In this document: positions 11,380 through 25,200 of the stretch, in pieces
Layout: each line of letters starts with the position of its first letter
Position numbering within the stretch: the stretch's first letter is position 1
From: Eupeodes corollae
Taxonomy: Eukaryota > Arthropoda > Insecta > Diptera > Syrphidae
Direction: 5' to 3'
Length of the DNA stretch: 64,000 nucleotides
Assembly: GCF_945859685.1 (NCBI RefSeq)
Contig: NC_079147.1
Location: forward strand, 130,883,788-130,947,787
Made by a program: the position numbers and the translations under genes
Notes under the pieces: model-generated
What the model was told of the DNA's origin: nothing
Seen by the model: only the letters and a program-made list of their open reading frames with translations
The model's database searches: none

Positions 11380-13561
11380 ATAAAACTTTAATATCAAAAT
11401 GTTTGTTTCATGTCTAATATTTTTGTAAATCAGCTGCAATAATAAACGCAATTCTGTCCAAAGGAAGGAATATAAGACTTCATTTTATTCAAAATTAACA
11501 TAGCTTGGCCTACAAAAAATTATTTTGTTTAACCACTTTGGATTAGTGGTTTTTGTTTTGACTTTTATGTATAAAAATAAAATTAAGTGAAATAGAATTA
11601 ATTCCATTTGATTTAACACCTTTTTTTTTTTTAATTAGCATTAAAATGGTTGTATCCTGTTTCAAAGAGTCTTATTTTTGCTATCTAGATTACCAAAAAC
11701 AGATTTCTTGGTTTTGTATCTTTTTCTCATACTTGATTGTACATTTAACAATCAAAGGAAGTTTATTTAAATTAAATAATTTTTTTTTGTATTTGTATTT
11801 CATAAATTAAAATGGTTTAAGATTTAATTGATAAAACATGGAAAGTTATAAGTAAATAACAAGTACAAGAAGGTCTAATAAGATTCATTTTGAAAAAGTA
11901 ATGTAAAAATGAACATACTACATCTTCGCTTCCTTGGTAGGCACCAGCATCGACCACCACCACTAGAGCTTCGAATATCACACAATTTCATTGATTGAAC
12001 GCGTCTGTCTAATGAGAATGTATATGCTATTACAAATTTTCCATGGGGCCCTTCTTTAACTGCTTTTAAGCGGTTGTATCTTGTTTTTTTGTTTTGTTTT
12101 AAATTATGATTCAATTGGTAAATGAATTTTAATTTGAGTCTGTTTGTCTTTGTAGTGTTCTTTGAAGTCTATAAAAAGAAATACCTACATAAAGTAATAC
12201 AAAATAGAAGGTGTACAAATATTTATAAATAAAGAGAAGCGTTAAAAAATGTCATTAGAACTTTAAAGCTTACATATTTCTACAAAGGCGAACAAAAATT
12301 ATATTAACAAACAGAAAATATTTAATATCAATGCATTTAAGATAATTTTGTTTTTAATTAAATGCATTTTCAAGTAAAAGGTTTCATAAGTTCTTTGGGC
12401 CAAACGTTGTAGTGCTTATATTTTTGGGAATATTTTAACGAAAAACAATGGGTTTTCAATTAAAAAAATTGTTAAATATTTACGCAGATAATAAGAAGAT
12501 CTTGCGCCTTACAAAAATCATTTGTTCTTTTATTGTAGTTACCAGTTCCGGATTAATTTTATTTTTTCAAAATGTTTGTATTGTGCCAAAAAAAAAGTAA
12601 ACAAGAAATAACGAAACGAATTTATATTTTTTCCACGTTCAATATATAATTGAAGTTGGGTGTCCCAAAATTTAAAAGCATATTTTTAAGATTGCTTGAA
12701 TATAACATATTATAGCATTTAACAGAAATCCATGATACCATACATTGTTTTTTGTTATGACTCGAGTCACTTAAATTTGTACGCATCAAAATATGCTCAA
12801 ATATATGTATTTACATTTGGTAAAAAGGAAGTGTTAATACACACTAGTGTGCCCGTGCGGGCTACTATATTCAATTATTGTATATTGGTTTTCAAATGAA
12901 CTTAAAATATTTTGTATAGTTCCCAAAAGATTTTCGATTTTAAATGTGGATTTTTTTACAAAAACATTGCATATAAAAGTGACAACCCTATAAAATGAAT
13001 TACTTCTTGTTTCTTCGTTTAACTGTTTTGAATTTTAATTAAGTCTTTTAACCAACTTCAATATTTTTAATTGTCTAGTAAAAATGTTTGGTTTTCGGAT
13101 TCAAACATAGAATGAAGTAGAAAATAACTTTTAATACACAAATCATCTTATTTATGTACTTTAGAGAACAATGTTGTATTTAAAGGAAAACATACACACC
13201 TACATTGAATCAATAAATCTTCCTTACATTCTGAAATGAAAAAAAAGAACTATTTAAACATAAGTATGGCAACCCTGCCATATAAACATTTTAAATATTC
13301 TATTTTAATTAAATTGAATCAACTTAAGTAATTTATCAAGGTTAGTTTATGTATTGACTTCTTTTCATTTTTAAACTTTGAAAATTGTTTGTCAACTAAT
13401 AAAATTCGTGAATAATATATTCAAGATAGTACGTTGCAATATATTAGAATAACTAAATGGTAGTTAAATTTTAAGGGCTGATGATTATTTTGAATAAAAC
13501 AAAAATTATTTCGGAAATTACAGACATTTCTTTTTATTAGGATAATATTGATATGGTTCAA
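11380..13561. other. AT-rich intergenic region
   Basis: No gene seen. A minus-strand frame at 11875-12114 has an ordinary composition but no recognisable domain. The words gtgtgcccgtgcgggc near 12850 resemble a conserved edge of dispersed insect repeats (compare about 21655). Confidence 0.4.
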
Positions 13562-13700
13562 TTATATATGGACCAAATTATCGGCCAAATGGCCGACGCG
13601 ACCTCGGCAGCATACCTTCACATGATGGTCCAAATTTTCTAAGATTCTTTGGATATTTGAGCAAGTTCGTGCAACCCAGTCGTGCATTTTATTTGTTCTA
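13562..13700 (-). pseudogene. IS630/Tc1-mariner-type transposase remnant 2 (C-terminus)
   Basis: The minus-strand frame ends ..RILENLDHHVKVCCRGR followed by VGHLADNLVHI and a stop. This matches the usual C-terminal signature of the transposase family in this window (a run like ENxxxRxxxCxxxRGGHL). Only the last 45 or so residues are recognisable, so it is a fragment without catalytic residues. Confidence 0.55.
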
Positions 13701-13774
13701 AAGACCAAGAATATATTTCCTTGTTGTGTAAATTTGTTTCTTAATAGATTTATGCATGTAAAGTCAATTCTCAC

Positions 13775-16126
13775 AAGAAAATTTTTGACTTTTTCTTTTG
13801 GAAAAAAGGAAAAAAAGGAAAAACGAAAATATCGTAGAGAGATTTAAATGTAATAATTATAGGTGGATCTGTATTGTTTTAAGAGGGGATGCGATAAATG
13901 TTTTTAAAGGTAGAACTTGAATATCTATTGTTACACATTGATTGTTAAACAAATGTTTAAAAGAAGTGAAAGGAATTTTATTTATTAAAGTTTGAGCAGC
14001 CACAGCTTTATTCTCTTGACAGTCAATTATTAAATTATGTTCAGATCCAAAATACCTAATTACTGAGACGGGAATCCTTCGTACGTTTTGGAGTTCATTG
14101 TCTTATTCTTAATTTTGACATTGTATCCATAAATAGATGTGAAAAGAAACAAAAAAAGGATTGATGGTTTTGTTTCAAAAGCCAAATCATTTGCAGGTGC
14201 TCAAATTTTCCTGTTTGTAGATTTTTGTTTTTATTTTGTTTTGTGAAAACATTTGTTTTAAGATAATGTTGTCATTGTGTTGTTAGCAAATCAGTTTGTG
14301 GTTACGTTTTAAAAAAAGGATGTACCTACAACATTATTTTATTATATAAATTGATTAATTTAAAATAATCAAAGTTAAGAATTCATCTCAAATTATGTAT
14401 CAAAGGCATCGGAAGACTCATAAAATTAAGAATGCGAGCGTAATTTATTATAATCAATTAAGTTTTGGTTTCTTTGCAAGCAATTTAAATCATTATAAAT
14501 AAAATTATTCTACGTGTAGTTAAAGCTTGTATTTCATAATTTAAGTTTGCATTAATTCTTCAATCCAAGTTTGATCAATAAAAATACCCTGTCCCTGAAA
14601 TTCTTGATTGATGTATTGCAAAATATATACATATTCTTTTAAATGGAATTCACTATGTAACCAAGAAAATTCGCAAGTTCATAGTATGTTCAAGGTCTGG
14701 TTGCCATTTTAAGTCAGCCCGACGCACGCACTAACTTGAAATCTGTAGGGACATAGGTTTGGTACTGCAATTCAATACTTCTGCTTGAAAACCAAACCAA
14801 GTCATGGCTTAGTCCGAGACCAGTATCCAATGGTTACCAACGCACGTATAGGTAATAAAAACACTTGATGTGTAGGAAAAGATACATATTCAGGTGCATA
14901 CTTACCCTTTTTGAAAAATAAAAAAAAAATCCTACAGGGTTTGGAGAATCTACTAGAAAAATAAGTCAGAGTAAATCGAAGTAAGTATTTTCTTGAAAAA
15001 GCAATAAAGAAATTAGACCTTTAGAGTTAAGTGATTTTGTTCCTTAGAATATTCTTACTTATATTCCACATCTTTGAATACTTCCAGCTTAGTTAAAAAA
15101 AAATTCTTGCATGATATTTTAACCTATCACCTCATATTATATAATTGGGGGTGTTTTTCTTTTGTGTTTTCTTAAACTAACAATTTCGAAACGGGTATTT
15201 TTTGAGAACTATAAATTTAATTTTTTTTTTGCTAAAACCCCGAACTTTAACTGCAAAATGTTTACCATTTTAACATTTTCAAAGGACTTTTAAAGCTTCG
15301 TTCCTTTTTTAATATTGGCACAGTTTTTACCTTATGTCAAAATTTGAAAGCTCTTATTGGAAAGCTCTTTATTTTGGTGACTGTGATGCGTCATTAAAAG
15401 CAATCAAAGTTTACTATGATAGTTTTGTTGGAATTTTGTTTGCATATTTCCTGTATGACGCACTCTAATCAATCGTCATGGTCTACCATGTGGGAAGACT
15501 ATTGATGTACATATATGAAAACATTTGCTCGTTGATAATTTTTCACATGTTTCCTAATTCTATCTATAAATTTGTTTAATCTTGAGAAAAGTTTGATTCG
15601 ATTTTCATCTTTTACATTGCATTTTTCTAGAGTGCCATTTTAAGCGTTTGGGTATCACAGTGCTAACTAATTTAAAGTGTGTCATTTAAATTACAAAGCG
15701 CCAAATGATTTCAATAACTGTCTCTTCAACCCTCTCGTTCGCGGGATAGCGGTTGTATTACTTGAATTTCCATTTAGACAATCTTACTACTACGAAAATA
15801 GGTAAATCATTTATCTCTTAAGCGTAATGTGGGCAACAGTACTATAAGAGCCCATAACCCTATAAATTCCAACCGGTCGGTATTAAAGAAGACTCGGTCT
15901 TAACGCGAGCTACACAAAAAAATACAAACCTCATACACAAAAGTCCAATGTATAAATCGTTCCAATCGACTATGTACCATTATCATTAATTAAAGAATAA
16001 ATGAATTATCTTCAGATTTGTTTTGCTTTTTAAATCTGTGCAGATAATGTTACTTATATAAAATCTTTAAATTTGTTTTAATTACAGTGGATTTAAGGGG
16101 ACAGAAGAAACACAAATTTAGGACCA
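13775..16126. other. region upstream of the SLC22 gene
   Basis: It contains a repeat fragment at 14066-14150 that matches 2316-2400. Otherwise it is AT-rich. The transporter's promoter and any 5' UTR exon should lie here, but no confident TATA box or initiator can be chosen. The first coding exon is preceded at 16086 by a CAG acceptor-like site (ttttaattacag), so the ATG may sit in the second transcribed exon. Confidence 0.4.
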
Positions 16127-16269
16127 ATGGATTTTGACAAAATTCTAGAAAAATGCGGAGACTTTAACCGATACCAATTTATGATATTGGCGCTATTTGG
16201 GATGATTAATGTTATAATATCCATGCACTACTTCACACAAACTATAATAAGTTTTGTTCCAAATCACTG
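16127..16269 (+). CDS. SLC22 transporter, coding exon 1
   Basis: It encodes residues 1-48: the cytoplasmic N-terminus (GDFNRYQF) and the first membrane helix (LALFGMINVIIS), ending in FVPNH plus the first two bases of a Trp codon. The donor is ctg|gtaaat. The ATG is the first in frame and fits the conserved family start. Confidence 0.93.
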
Positions 16270-19200
16270 GTAAATATATCACCATTAATTGATTGTTTAG
16301 TAAAATTGAGTCAGCTACAACGAATGTATTTATTTGTTTATTTTTAAGAGAAAATTTCAACACAAATATAATTTCTAAAAAGAGGCTGGGATGCAACCCA
16401 CACTCATAACTTCCCATGTTCAAATGATATGTTTTGTAACAAGTTAATTTTATTTTCATGCAATCTAAAATTTAAGTATAAGTTGTTTTCTCTGAAAAGA
16501 AATTCTAAGAGATAAATCAATATATTTGTATAGGAAAACAATGCCTTTAAATATCACAAAACAATAACAAAAATATTTCTATAGCGTGAAACAACTTGGA
16601 AGTCTTCCTTTTTCTTTTTTATTCTTAAGATAATCAATTCAAATTTAAATTTTTAGTAGGTATTTTGAATTATATTTGTGTTTTACGAGTAGATTTTTAT
16701 CTTTTCATGAACTGTTTAATCGCTTAACAAAATATTAATACAGAATTTTGGATAAGATAAATAAAGTTTGAAGTCAATATTTCTTTCTCAACATACTTTT
16801 TTACCAATTTTTTTTTTGTTGAAATTTTCTGTTTTTTGTAAAAATATTGCCATTCATTTTTTATCCCAAAAATTATATTAATGTCAACAACAATATTTTG
16901 TGCAGCATCAAATAATTTTGAAGTTCATACTTTAATTTTGTTCGAGGTATTGGAGTCGTATTTTCTAAAATAGTATTTTTTTATGACAGGTGAAATATTA
17001 TGGATACCATCTTAATACTCTTAATAAAATTGAAAAAGAATATTTTATTAGGCTTTAACATTAAGAATTAATAGAATCCAAAAAACTATTTGAGGTCAAA
17101 AGGTGGTTTTTAGAATAGAGGTATGTACATTGTGGAGCATAGTTGTCATAATATTTTCCACTATCTTGATAGGAACATAAAATTTGCTTAAAATAAATAA
17201 AATAAACAAAAATATCTATAAAAATAACAAAGGTCAACGGGTGTTTTTTGGGTGATACAGAAAAAGAGAAGTATTTTAAGTAAACAAAATATTCTAAGTA
17301 AAAAGGTACATAATGCACATGGTTTATGCGTATTTTTCAATAAACATTGATTTTGTGGAGGCAAGAATTATAAACTATATGAAAACTAAAATCCTCTTTT
17401 GATTAGATTTGATAAGAATAGATTAGATTTGATTTTAATTTTGATAACGTTGATTAAAAATTTTGTTTATATAGTTTACAAAAAAACAAAAAGCATTACT
17501 GCCGTCTGCCTAGTGGACAAATCATAAAAAATAATAACAAAGCTCAATAATATATTTAAAAACTTTGATTTATAATTCGACTTCTATAGAGAAGATCTAG
17601 CCTTAAGAATTAATATAATTTTTAACTTCCATATTGTTAAGCAAGAGTATAACTTTATTTTGCGTCAGTATTTTGCTGCCAAAGTATTCCTTCTAATTTC
17701 TTCAAGAACTGGACATCTTCCCACAAAGTGTAAAACAAATCCCCTTTCCTTTAAACAGCACAATGAGCATATATGGTAAGTCATCTCTATGAGGCATAAA
17801 GTTCAGCTGCATAACTTTACCTCTCAATTTAACCATCATTTGACAATGCTATTATCGTCCCTAAAATAATTCCTCTTTTCCAAGTTGTGATTTAGTCGAC
17901 AGTACAGCTGCCTGTATAGTATATAGATCCTGTGGCGTCATTCAAATATTTCTCTCGTTGAAGTCCACTGCGGAAATGAGCTGGTATAAAGAAGATTTTC
18001 AATCATCCTGATTATTACACAAAAGGTTAAGTTCCATTCCACGTTCTCTTGCCAAATTTATCCACACCAACTTGTTTTGGTTGGTTTTACTTAAAGCGCT
18101 ACTATCTTTGAAAGCCTATTATTGCTCATCTTTACAACTCTAAAGATATAATCGACTTGCATTCTTAGGGTTCATATGAACATAGGTGATAATCCCGATT
18201 CAAACATAATAACAAAGTTGGGTGTATTTGACTTGAACTTTCTGCTTTGTGCTATACTTTTGTTATAAAAACATCTTTTCAAAGTTGCCCTTATTGCACC
18301 TTTAGCCTTAACTAGTTTCTCTCTTAGATGAATGTCCATGCTCAAATTTTTCGTTAAGTGAACTAAAAGGTATTTGAATTCCGAGACAACTTCAATGACC
18401 TCTCCATTATAGAACCATTTTTCTTTCGCCAAATTGCGGCTTCCTCCTCGTTCAAAAATAAAAATTTTGGACTTATTAAGATTCACCATCAAACTCCAAA
18501 GCTGACAATATTGTATATATATATATATAGATTCTGAAAAACTCTTTCGAATTTCCATGACATTCCGTTATTATAGAGCCTTTAGATAAGCGCATTTCTA
18601 TCGATCTTGTCTTGCATTTATTCATGAATATTTCTGCGATACTTTTAAGGGTAAAAATGTGGTCAATCATCGAATAACCTGTCATAAAGCCTGCTTGAAA
18701 ATCCTTTAGGAACTTGTTTTCTTCTATCCATTTATTGCAATCCTCTTGTGTATTTACTTAAAATTCAATTACATATTTCAAATTTTATAACCGATGCCCG
18801 AGTATATGTACTTGTATTTATTACAGTCAACTTTGACTACTAGTAAAATTTTATGAAAAATCGAATTGAATTTTTTATACAAATAAGAAAAACTTAAAAA
18901 AAACAGTACATATTTACTCCTTTCAAACCCTCTTTCCCTTTCCTAGTGCTCACACTGTATCTACATAATAAGGGAAATATATCCCTTTGAGTGTGCGCTT
19001 ATTATACAAAACAAAAAAAAACATATTTACTAAAACTTTACATTTATTTTTTAAACAATGCTACTAAAATTGGTAAAAATTAATTTTCGGCTAAAAATCT
19101 CGGGGACAACAAGAGAAATTGAAATCAAAACTATTTTATCATTTGGTAAATATTGTTGCTAACTTTATTTCTTTAAGAAAAATTTAATTACAACTTTTTT

Positions 19201-22200
19201 TTACAAAATACGAAAACTAACCTAAATAACAAAAAAAACTGATATGAAATGGTTTTCTACTTACATATGTATTATAAGAACAAAAAGTGATATTAACTGT
19301 TTTTAATATTTTGTTAAAGTTGTAGACAATTCGGCAGACGTATATGGAAGGGAAGGGATGTGAGTCGCATTCCAGCCTCATTTTTTGAATAGGATTAGTA
19401 TAAAACAACTCTAGTTGTTTCTTAAAGAAAGATAGATTTACTTAACTGCTTGATTAATTCATCCTATTAGACGATGAAACCTTGGACTTCTTCTTTGAAA
19501 AGGCTTCACATTAATCAGACATTGATTAATATCAAATGAGTATATGTACATATATCTTCAAATACTTCTGTTTTCTTATTTTGATAGGTGCTACCATGAA
19601 AAACTAGAAAATAAGTCATTCACTGAAATTTCTGCAATTTATTCCAAGTTTGAGAGACCATCATGCACAAAACTACATGATATTGAGGGTTACAATGTAA
19701 CTCCTAGCAAGGAACCGTGCACAAAGTGGATATACGAGTATGATTATGATTATAGAAGTATGAATACCGAGGTGAGTCAAACGATCCAAATTATCAAATT
19801 TCCTTCAAAACATTATTCATTACTTACTATTTTTTTTAATAAACCGAGAGACACATCTTCGATTTTGCTGAAAATATTTAGCTTATACTTTATCAATAAT
19901 AAGAAATACTTTTAAGAACATCGAGTTTCTTACCTTGTACTCATGTTTAAGAATCTATAACTTAGTTTCAATTTATCAAACACTTTGTTTTCTTTTATTT
20001 TAAAGTTTTTATTTTATTTCAATAAAGAAATATGTTAAATAAAATTTATTAACGAAATCATTTGTTACTAACAATTTAATTGTTTAAATCTTAATAACAC
20101 TGCCCCATCTTATATCAATTGTTTAATATTAAGTTCATATTCTCTACTTCATTTAAGAGTTAATACAAAATTAAAAACATAACACTGCCCCCATCTTATA
20201 TCAATTGTTTAATATTATGTTCATATTCTCTACTTCATTTAAGAGTTTATACAAAATTAAAAATGCTACCATTATCACTACTATGTAAATTAAGAGGCGA
20301 TGGTCGGGCCTAATCCTGAAACTAATTTTTTCTTATTATGATGAGTTTCCTACATACCTACCAGGAACAAGCATGACATTTTCGATAGAGGAAGCTCTAT
20401 AAATAAATCAAAAATAAAAACTAAGCACCTTTTTTAAATTCTTTTTTTATTGACTTCAATCCTCTAAATAAAGTGTTTTCTATTAAAGGTGGGTTGACTT
20501 CAAAATTGAGTAAAACAAATTGTATATGAGTATCAAAAATGTTTTATCTTCATTTTTCATATCAATTACATAGTTTCATCTGGCACTGCCGTGGCTTTGT
20601 CAAGTGGAACGCATTTAAAATATCCACTTTTCGATGACTTTGAGGGGCGCTATGGTTTTCGGCACATTCGCAAAGTCCTACTACCTAAGGAAACCCTAAA
20701 AGAAAAATATAAAGGGGCCAAATCCCGTGATCTTGGTGGCCAATTCACGTCACCTCGGCGCAAAACAAACCGATTGCGCAGAACATCAAGCTATGTTTCA
20801 CGAAGCTCTGTTGAGGTAAGATGGATTTTGTATGGGTGCAGGACTGCAGACCCAAGATACGACAAAAATTCAACATTCCTTTTGACGGAAAACAAAACAA
20901 ACAATATGGCAACTACAAGTTGTCAAAATCAACCCATTCCTATTGGAAAACCATAAAAATCCAAAATACAAAATAATGTGAACAATATTGTAAGCTAAAT
21001 CCATTTAAAAAAAGGTTTTCAAAACATTCTATAACAAATGTATCCTCCTTTCTTTTAATAGTTTTATTCTTTTAAGACAAGAAAAGCGGACGCGGTCGTT
21101 AGTTTTAAAGTTTTGATTAGTTTGCAGATCACATCTTTATTTGTTGTTAAACTCGTTTATATGTCTCTGTTTTTTCAACATTTTCATTATATTTAGAACT
21201 GAAAGTTTTTTATGCAAACAGAACATTTTCACCAAAACATTGCAATAAAATGCGACCGGCAAATAAAAGTCAAGGTTAACAATATAGCTTATTTGTTTGT
21301 ATACATCTTGTTTTGATTGAAAGATGTCGAGTACATCGCTTTTTAACGGTGTTTATATTTTAAGAATGTTTCGGTCTCCCAACATATATTATAATTTTTT
21401 TCTTCAAACGATCAAACCGAAAATGGTTAAAACAACTTTCTATTGCACAAAATTGTTTAAAAACTCCCAGCATTGAAACTCTTTGTTTTCTGACAGTGAT
21501 TAATGGCAGCCAAATTAAATCATACAGGTTCTTATAAGAGCAGAATCAATTAAATTTTGCAATCAGCGGCCGATCTATGTCTCTATTCCTTAATTTGCTG
21601 CCTAGTTTCATTGCAGCCTTAATTCCACATACAAAATTTTCGATATATTAACTACTAGCCAACCCGTGCTCGCGTTGCTTCGCAAATTGTAACCACGAAC
21701 ATTTTTTGAATATTAGTATTAGCATATGAAAAAATTTCTCAATGGGACTGAGTATATTTTTTACAATAATATTAATTTTAATTTATATGTATATACGTAC
21801 CGTATGTAATTAGATTTCACACTTGAAAAAAAAAGTTTGTTCATGTTGTGCATATTATAAACTTTTTTTTTATTTTAAAGCCTCCGGATTTACAATATTT
21901 GCAGTTATATTACTGCGAGGAAGAAGTATGTATTGATTGCTTTTTGAGCCTACCCTGGAAAGAGCAACATAAAGCTGACCATGAGAAAAAAAAAATAAAA
22001 AAAAACACTTCCTTACCGAAATTAAAACTTAAGTAAAATATTACGTAATAAAGGCCAAGCCGCATGTGAAAACAAACAAAACCATTTCAATTTTTAAGTT
22101 GAAAACAGAACGAAATTTTAGTCTATTTTCTTCTTTTCTTTCTTTTATTCATACCTAGAAAAGTTTTTTTGCAACCGAAAATATGGTTTGCGTTAAAAAA

Positions 22201-25200
22201 AAAAACAAATGTGTGTTTTAAAGTTCTCATACATCTATAGGTATGCGTGTGTAAATATCCATAGACACACTTTTTTATTCATCTAAGAAGAATTTTAATG
22301 TGTTCACTTACTCGAACCAAAAAAATAAAAAAGATCTAATATTTCTTTAGATAAACCGGCATTTCATGTGCACCGCACTGTTGTTAATTAAATGTCCATA
22401 GTAACTTAAAAAAAGAGCCCCCACTGCTCAGCGATGTGACAAAAAAATAATGTGTGTGTGTAGGTAGTTGATGAACTATACAATACAGACAAATTGAATA
22501 TGTAGGTAGGTACACTTGTGGTCATACAATAAAGTCATTTTTATAGAATAAAATCTACAAATCCATATATTAAATACAAATTACAACAAAAACAAAATGT
22601 ACCTATTCAAATTCTAAATATTTATAATAACAATAATAAAAAAAAAAACGAACAAAAATAAATTCCATTACAACAATAGTCATTTCTTTAACAAAAAATT
22701 AATAATTTATAAAATAAGTGTGGCCATATAATTAAGTCACCCGAAAAAAAATTAAAAAAATATGAAGAAAAAAAATATTTTTTATAATTTTTTAAACGCA
22801 CCGTTAATATTTTGTAGGATAGCCTTTCTGGTTTGATACCGCAGATATTCTCCTTGGCATGGAGTCCACCAAACTTTTTCATTGCTCTACGCCAATATTT
22901 GTCCACTCTTCCTGCAAAATACTCCAGATAGTAGTCTTGCTGGTTGGTTTTTTGCAGCAACTTTTTTTTGAGAATGCCCCACAAATTCTCTGTGTTGTTT
23001 AAGTCCGGTGATTGCGCTGGCCACCCCCAAAACATTAAGTCTACGCTCTTCAAGGAAAGATTTTACAACTCTTGGCGTGTGTTTGGGGTCATTATCATGC
23101 TTTAAGATCCATCCTTTTGGTAATTTCTTTGATATGGAGTTTCAAATCAAAAAAATGGGGTGGCGCAACAGTCCGTTGTGAACCAGGGTATAGTGACTTA
23201 CAACTCTCAACCATTCCTGTGTGCGAGTACTGTTGTCAGGAATGGAAGGGACCTACAATTTAAGGCCGAATCCGAACGGCTAGTTTGAGAAAGCACTTTT
23301 TCATGACAAGAATTACTCTTGAAGGATTTGTCAATTCCTCGCAAGAGGCAGTACCCGCGAAAATTATTTTTTTTAAATTAAGGTGGCACAGGCAGGGATT
23401 GAACCCAAGACCCCTTGCATGACAGTCCAACGCACTTTTTTTTTTTTTGTTTTTTAAATTCATTTTTATTATAATTACAAAAATTCATAAAACTAGCCTA
23501 ATTATCCATAACTTAAAACTAACTTAATGGTCCCATACGGACACTCTAAGCTAAACTATTACACTAATTACTAATGCCTTTCGGCCTTAAGATCTATTTT
23601 ACTTCAATTTAAATTTTATTTGTTTTGTTTTTATTAGAAAATTTTGAAAAAAAACTAATATCAATAACCTTTTTTATTTATTTTTACTTACAAACTACTT
23701 AAAATAAGGTCCTTAAATAAAACTTAAAACTAACTTAAACTACCTATTCTACCTATAAACTACTTAAAACTAGAACAACCACAGCAGCAAATCTAACTAC
23801 CTAACATTTTTGTTTTCCATATTTTGTTGTCTATTTTTTTATTATTTTTTTTTTTAATCCATGTTTTTTTTTAATGTTCTTTTTTTTATTTTTTTTTTTT
23901 TTGTATTTTTTGTATTTTTTTTTTCTATTTCTTTTCGTGCCACCATGCCTATTCTACTTAAAACTAAACCCTAAAACTATAAAACAAATATGTAAGCCGG
24001 CCAAGGCTTAAAACCCCATCCCCACTACCCAATATCAAGTGCCGATTGAAGCCACCAAAACTGGTTCTCCTGCTTCACCCTATCAGTTCGGTCCCGTTCG
24101 GACACAGCCCTACTGAACCGAAGGAGCTCTGCTCCGCCTTGTGCCATGACGTCCCGATTGTACAGGAGTCGCCTATCCACGGTTCTTCGTCTGATGTGGT
24201 AGATTAACGGAATTGCCAATCTATCCTGTATCAGACCGCATTTGTCTAAAAAGAGGAATGCCTCTCGTCGTTCGGATAGAACGCCCCGAAAATTAAATTG
24301 TTGGTCGAAGACATAGCTCTTGCAATGTGACCTCGAACGAGTTTTATCACGAAATTGTCCAACGCACTAACCATCATGCTACGGGTACTACTGATATGGA
24401 GTTTAGTCAATATTATATTGAATGATACTAATTTTTGTTTGGACTGTGCCGATAGCACGACGACTACAACCGTCTATCACGTAAAATGATATTGTTGGTT
24501 CGGTTGTTGTTGGCATAACTATTTAATTAATAAAAACACAAAAACTCACTATTCTCAAATGTTTAATTAATTGTATTTTCGTACATACATACATGTAAAA
24601 GAAAAAAATCCTTCAATGCGTATTTCTAATTTTTAATAAAGTATCAGTAAATTTAGCCAGATCGGAGATTGTGCCAGTCTCTCTACTTAAAAATATCACT
24701 TTTATATTTAGTTTGAACCTATAAAGCTGTTCTTTTAATACATTTTACTTTTGAACCTTAGCAAAAAGATATCTATTGTTCTATATTATCTAAATTGAGA
24801 AAATATGTAAATTAAAATAATGCGATGTTCATACAAAACTTTCATAAAAATACATTCGGAAATTGTGCCAGTTTTTCTACTTAAAAAGATTACATTTTGA
24901 GTTGTTATATTTTGAACCATAACAAAAAGATATCTTTTCTTTTATACGAGTATTATCTTATATTGAGAAAATAAATTAAATACGTTTTCGATTCTTGCCG
25001 TACTAGTAATTAAGTAAAATTATACGTAGTTGAAGTTATATTTAAATTTTTAAAACAAATAAGCTTACAAATTTTTTTTTTTATTTTAGTTAAACTGGGT
25101 GTGTGATTCCGCTTATAAGGCACGAATCGGCCAATCGATGTTTTTTGTTGGATCGGTTGTAGGTACATTATTTTATGGTCTATTATCAGATAAAATTGGT

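Noticed and set aside
11091..11451. Lysine-rich minus-strand ORFs
   Set aside because: Generated by the AT-rich tandem duplication; the two units translate to near-identical low-complexity peptides.
20591..20956. 121-codon plus-strand ORF in SLC22 intron 2
   Set aside because: Its opposite strand encodes the NWPPRSRDLAPL block of a transposase, so the plus-strand frame is a shadow. The GT after GAG at its end is coincidence.
23143..24391. A true tRNA gene in the SINE head
   Set aside because: Box A and box B are visible, but the arms do not form a convincing cloverleaf and the sequence continues into a repeated body, so it is a SINE.
24025..24458. Minus-strand ORFs as a host gene
   Set aside because: They lie within an insertion with a poly(A) tail and target duplication, and a broken copy exists at 660-1735, so this is a repeat.
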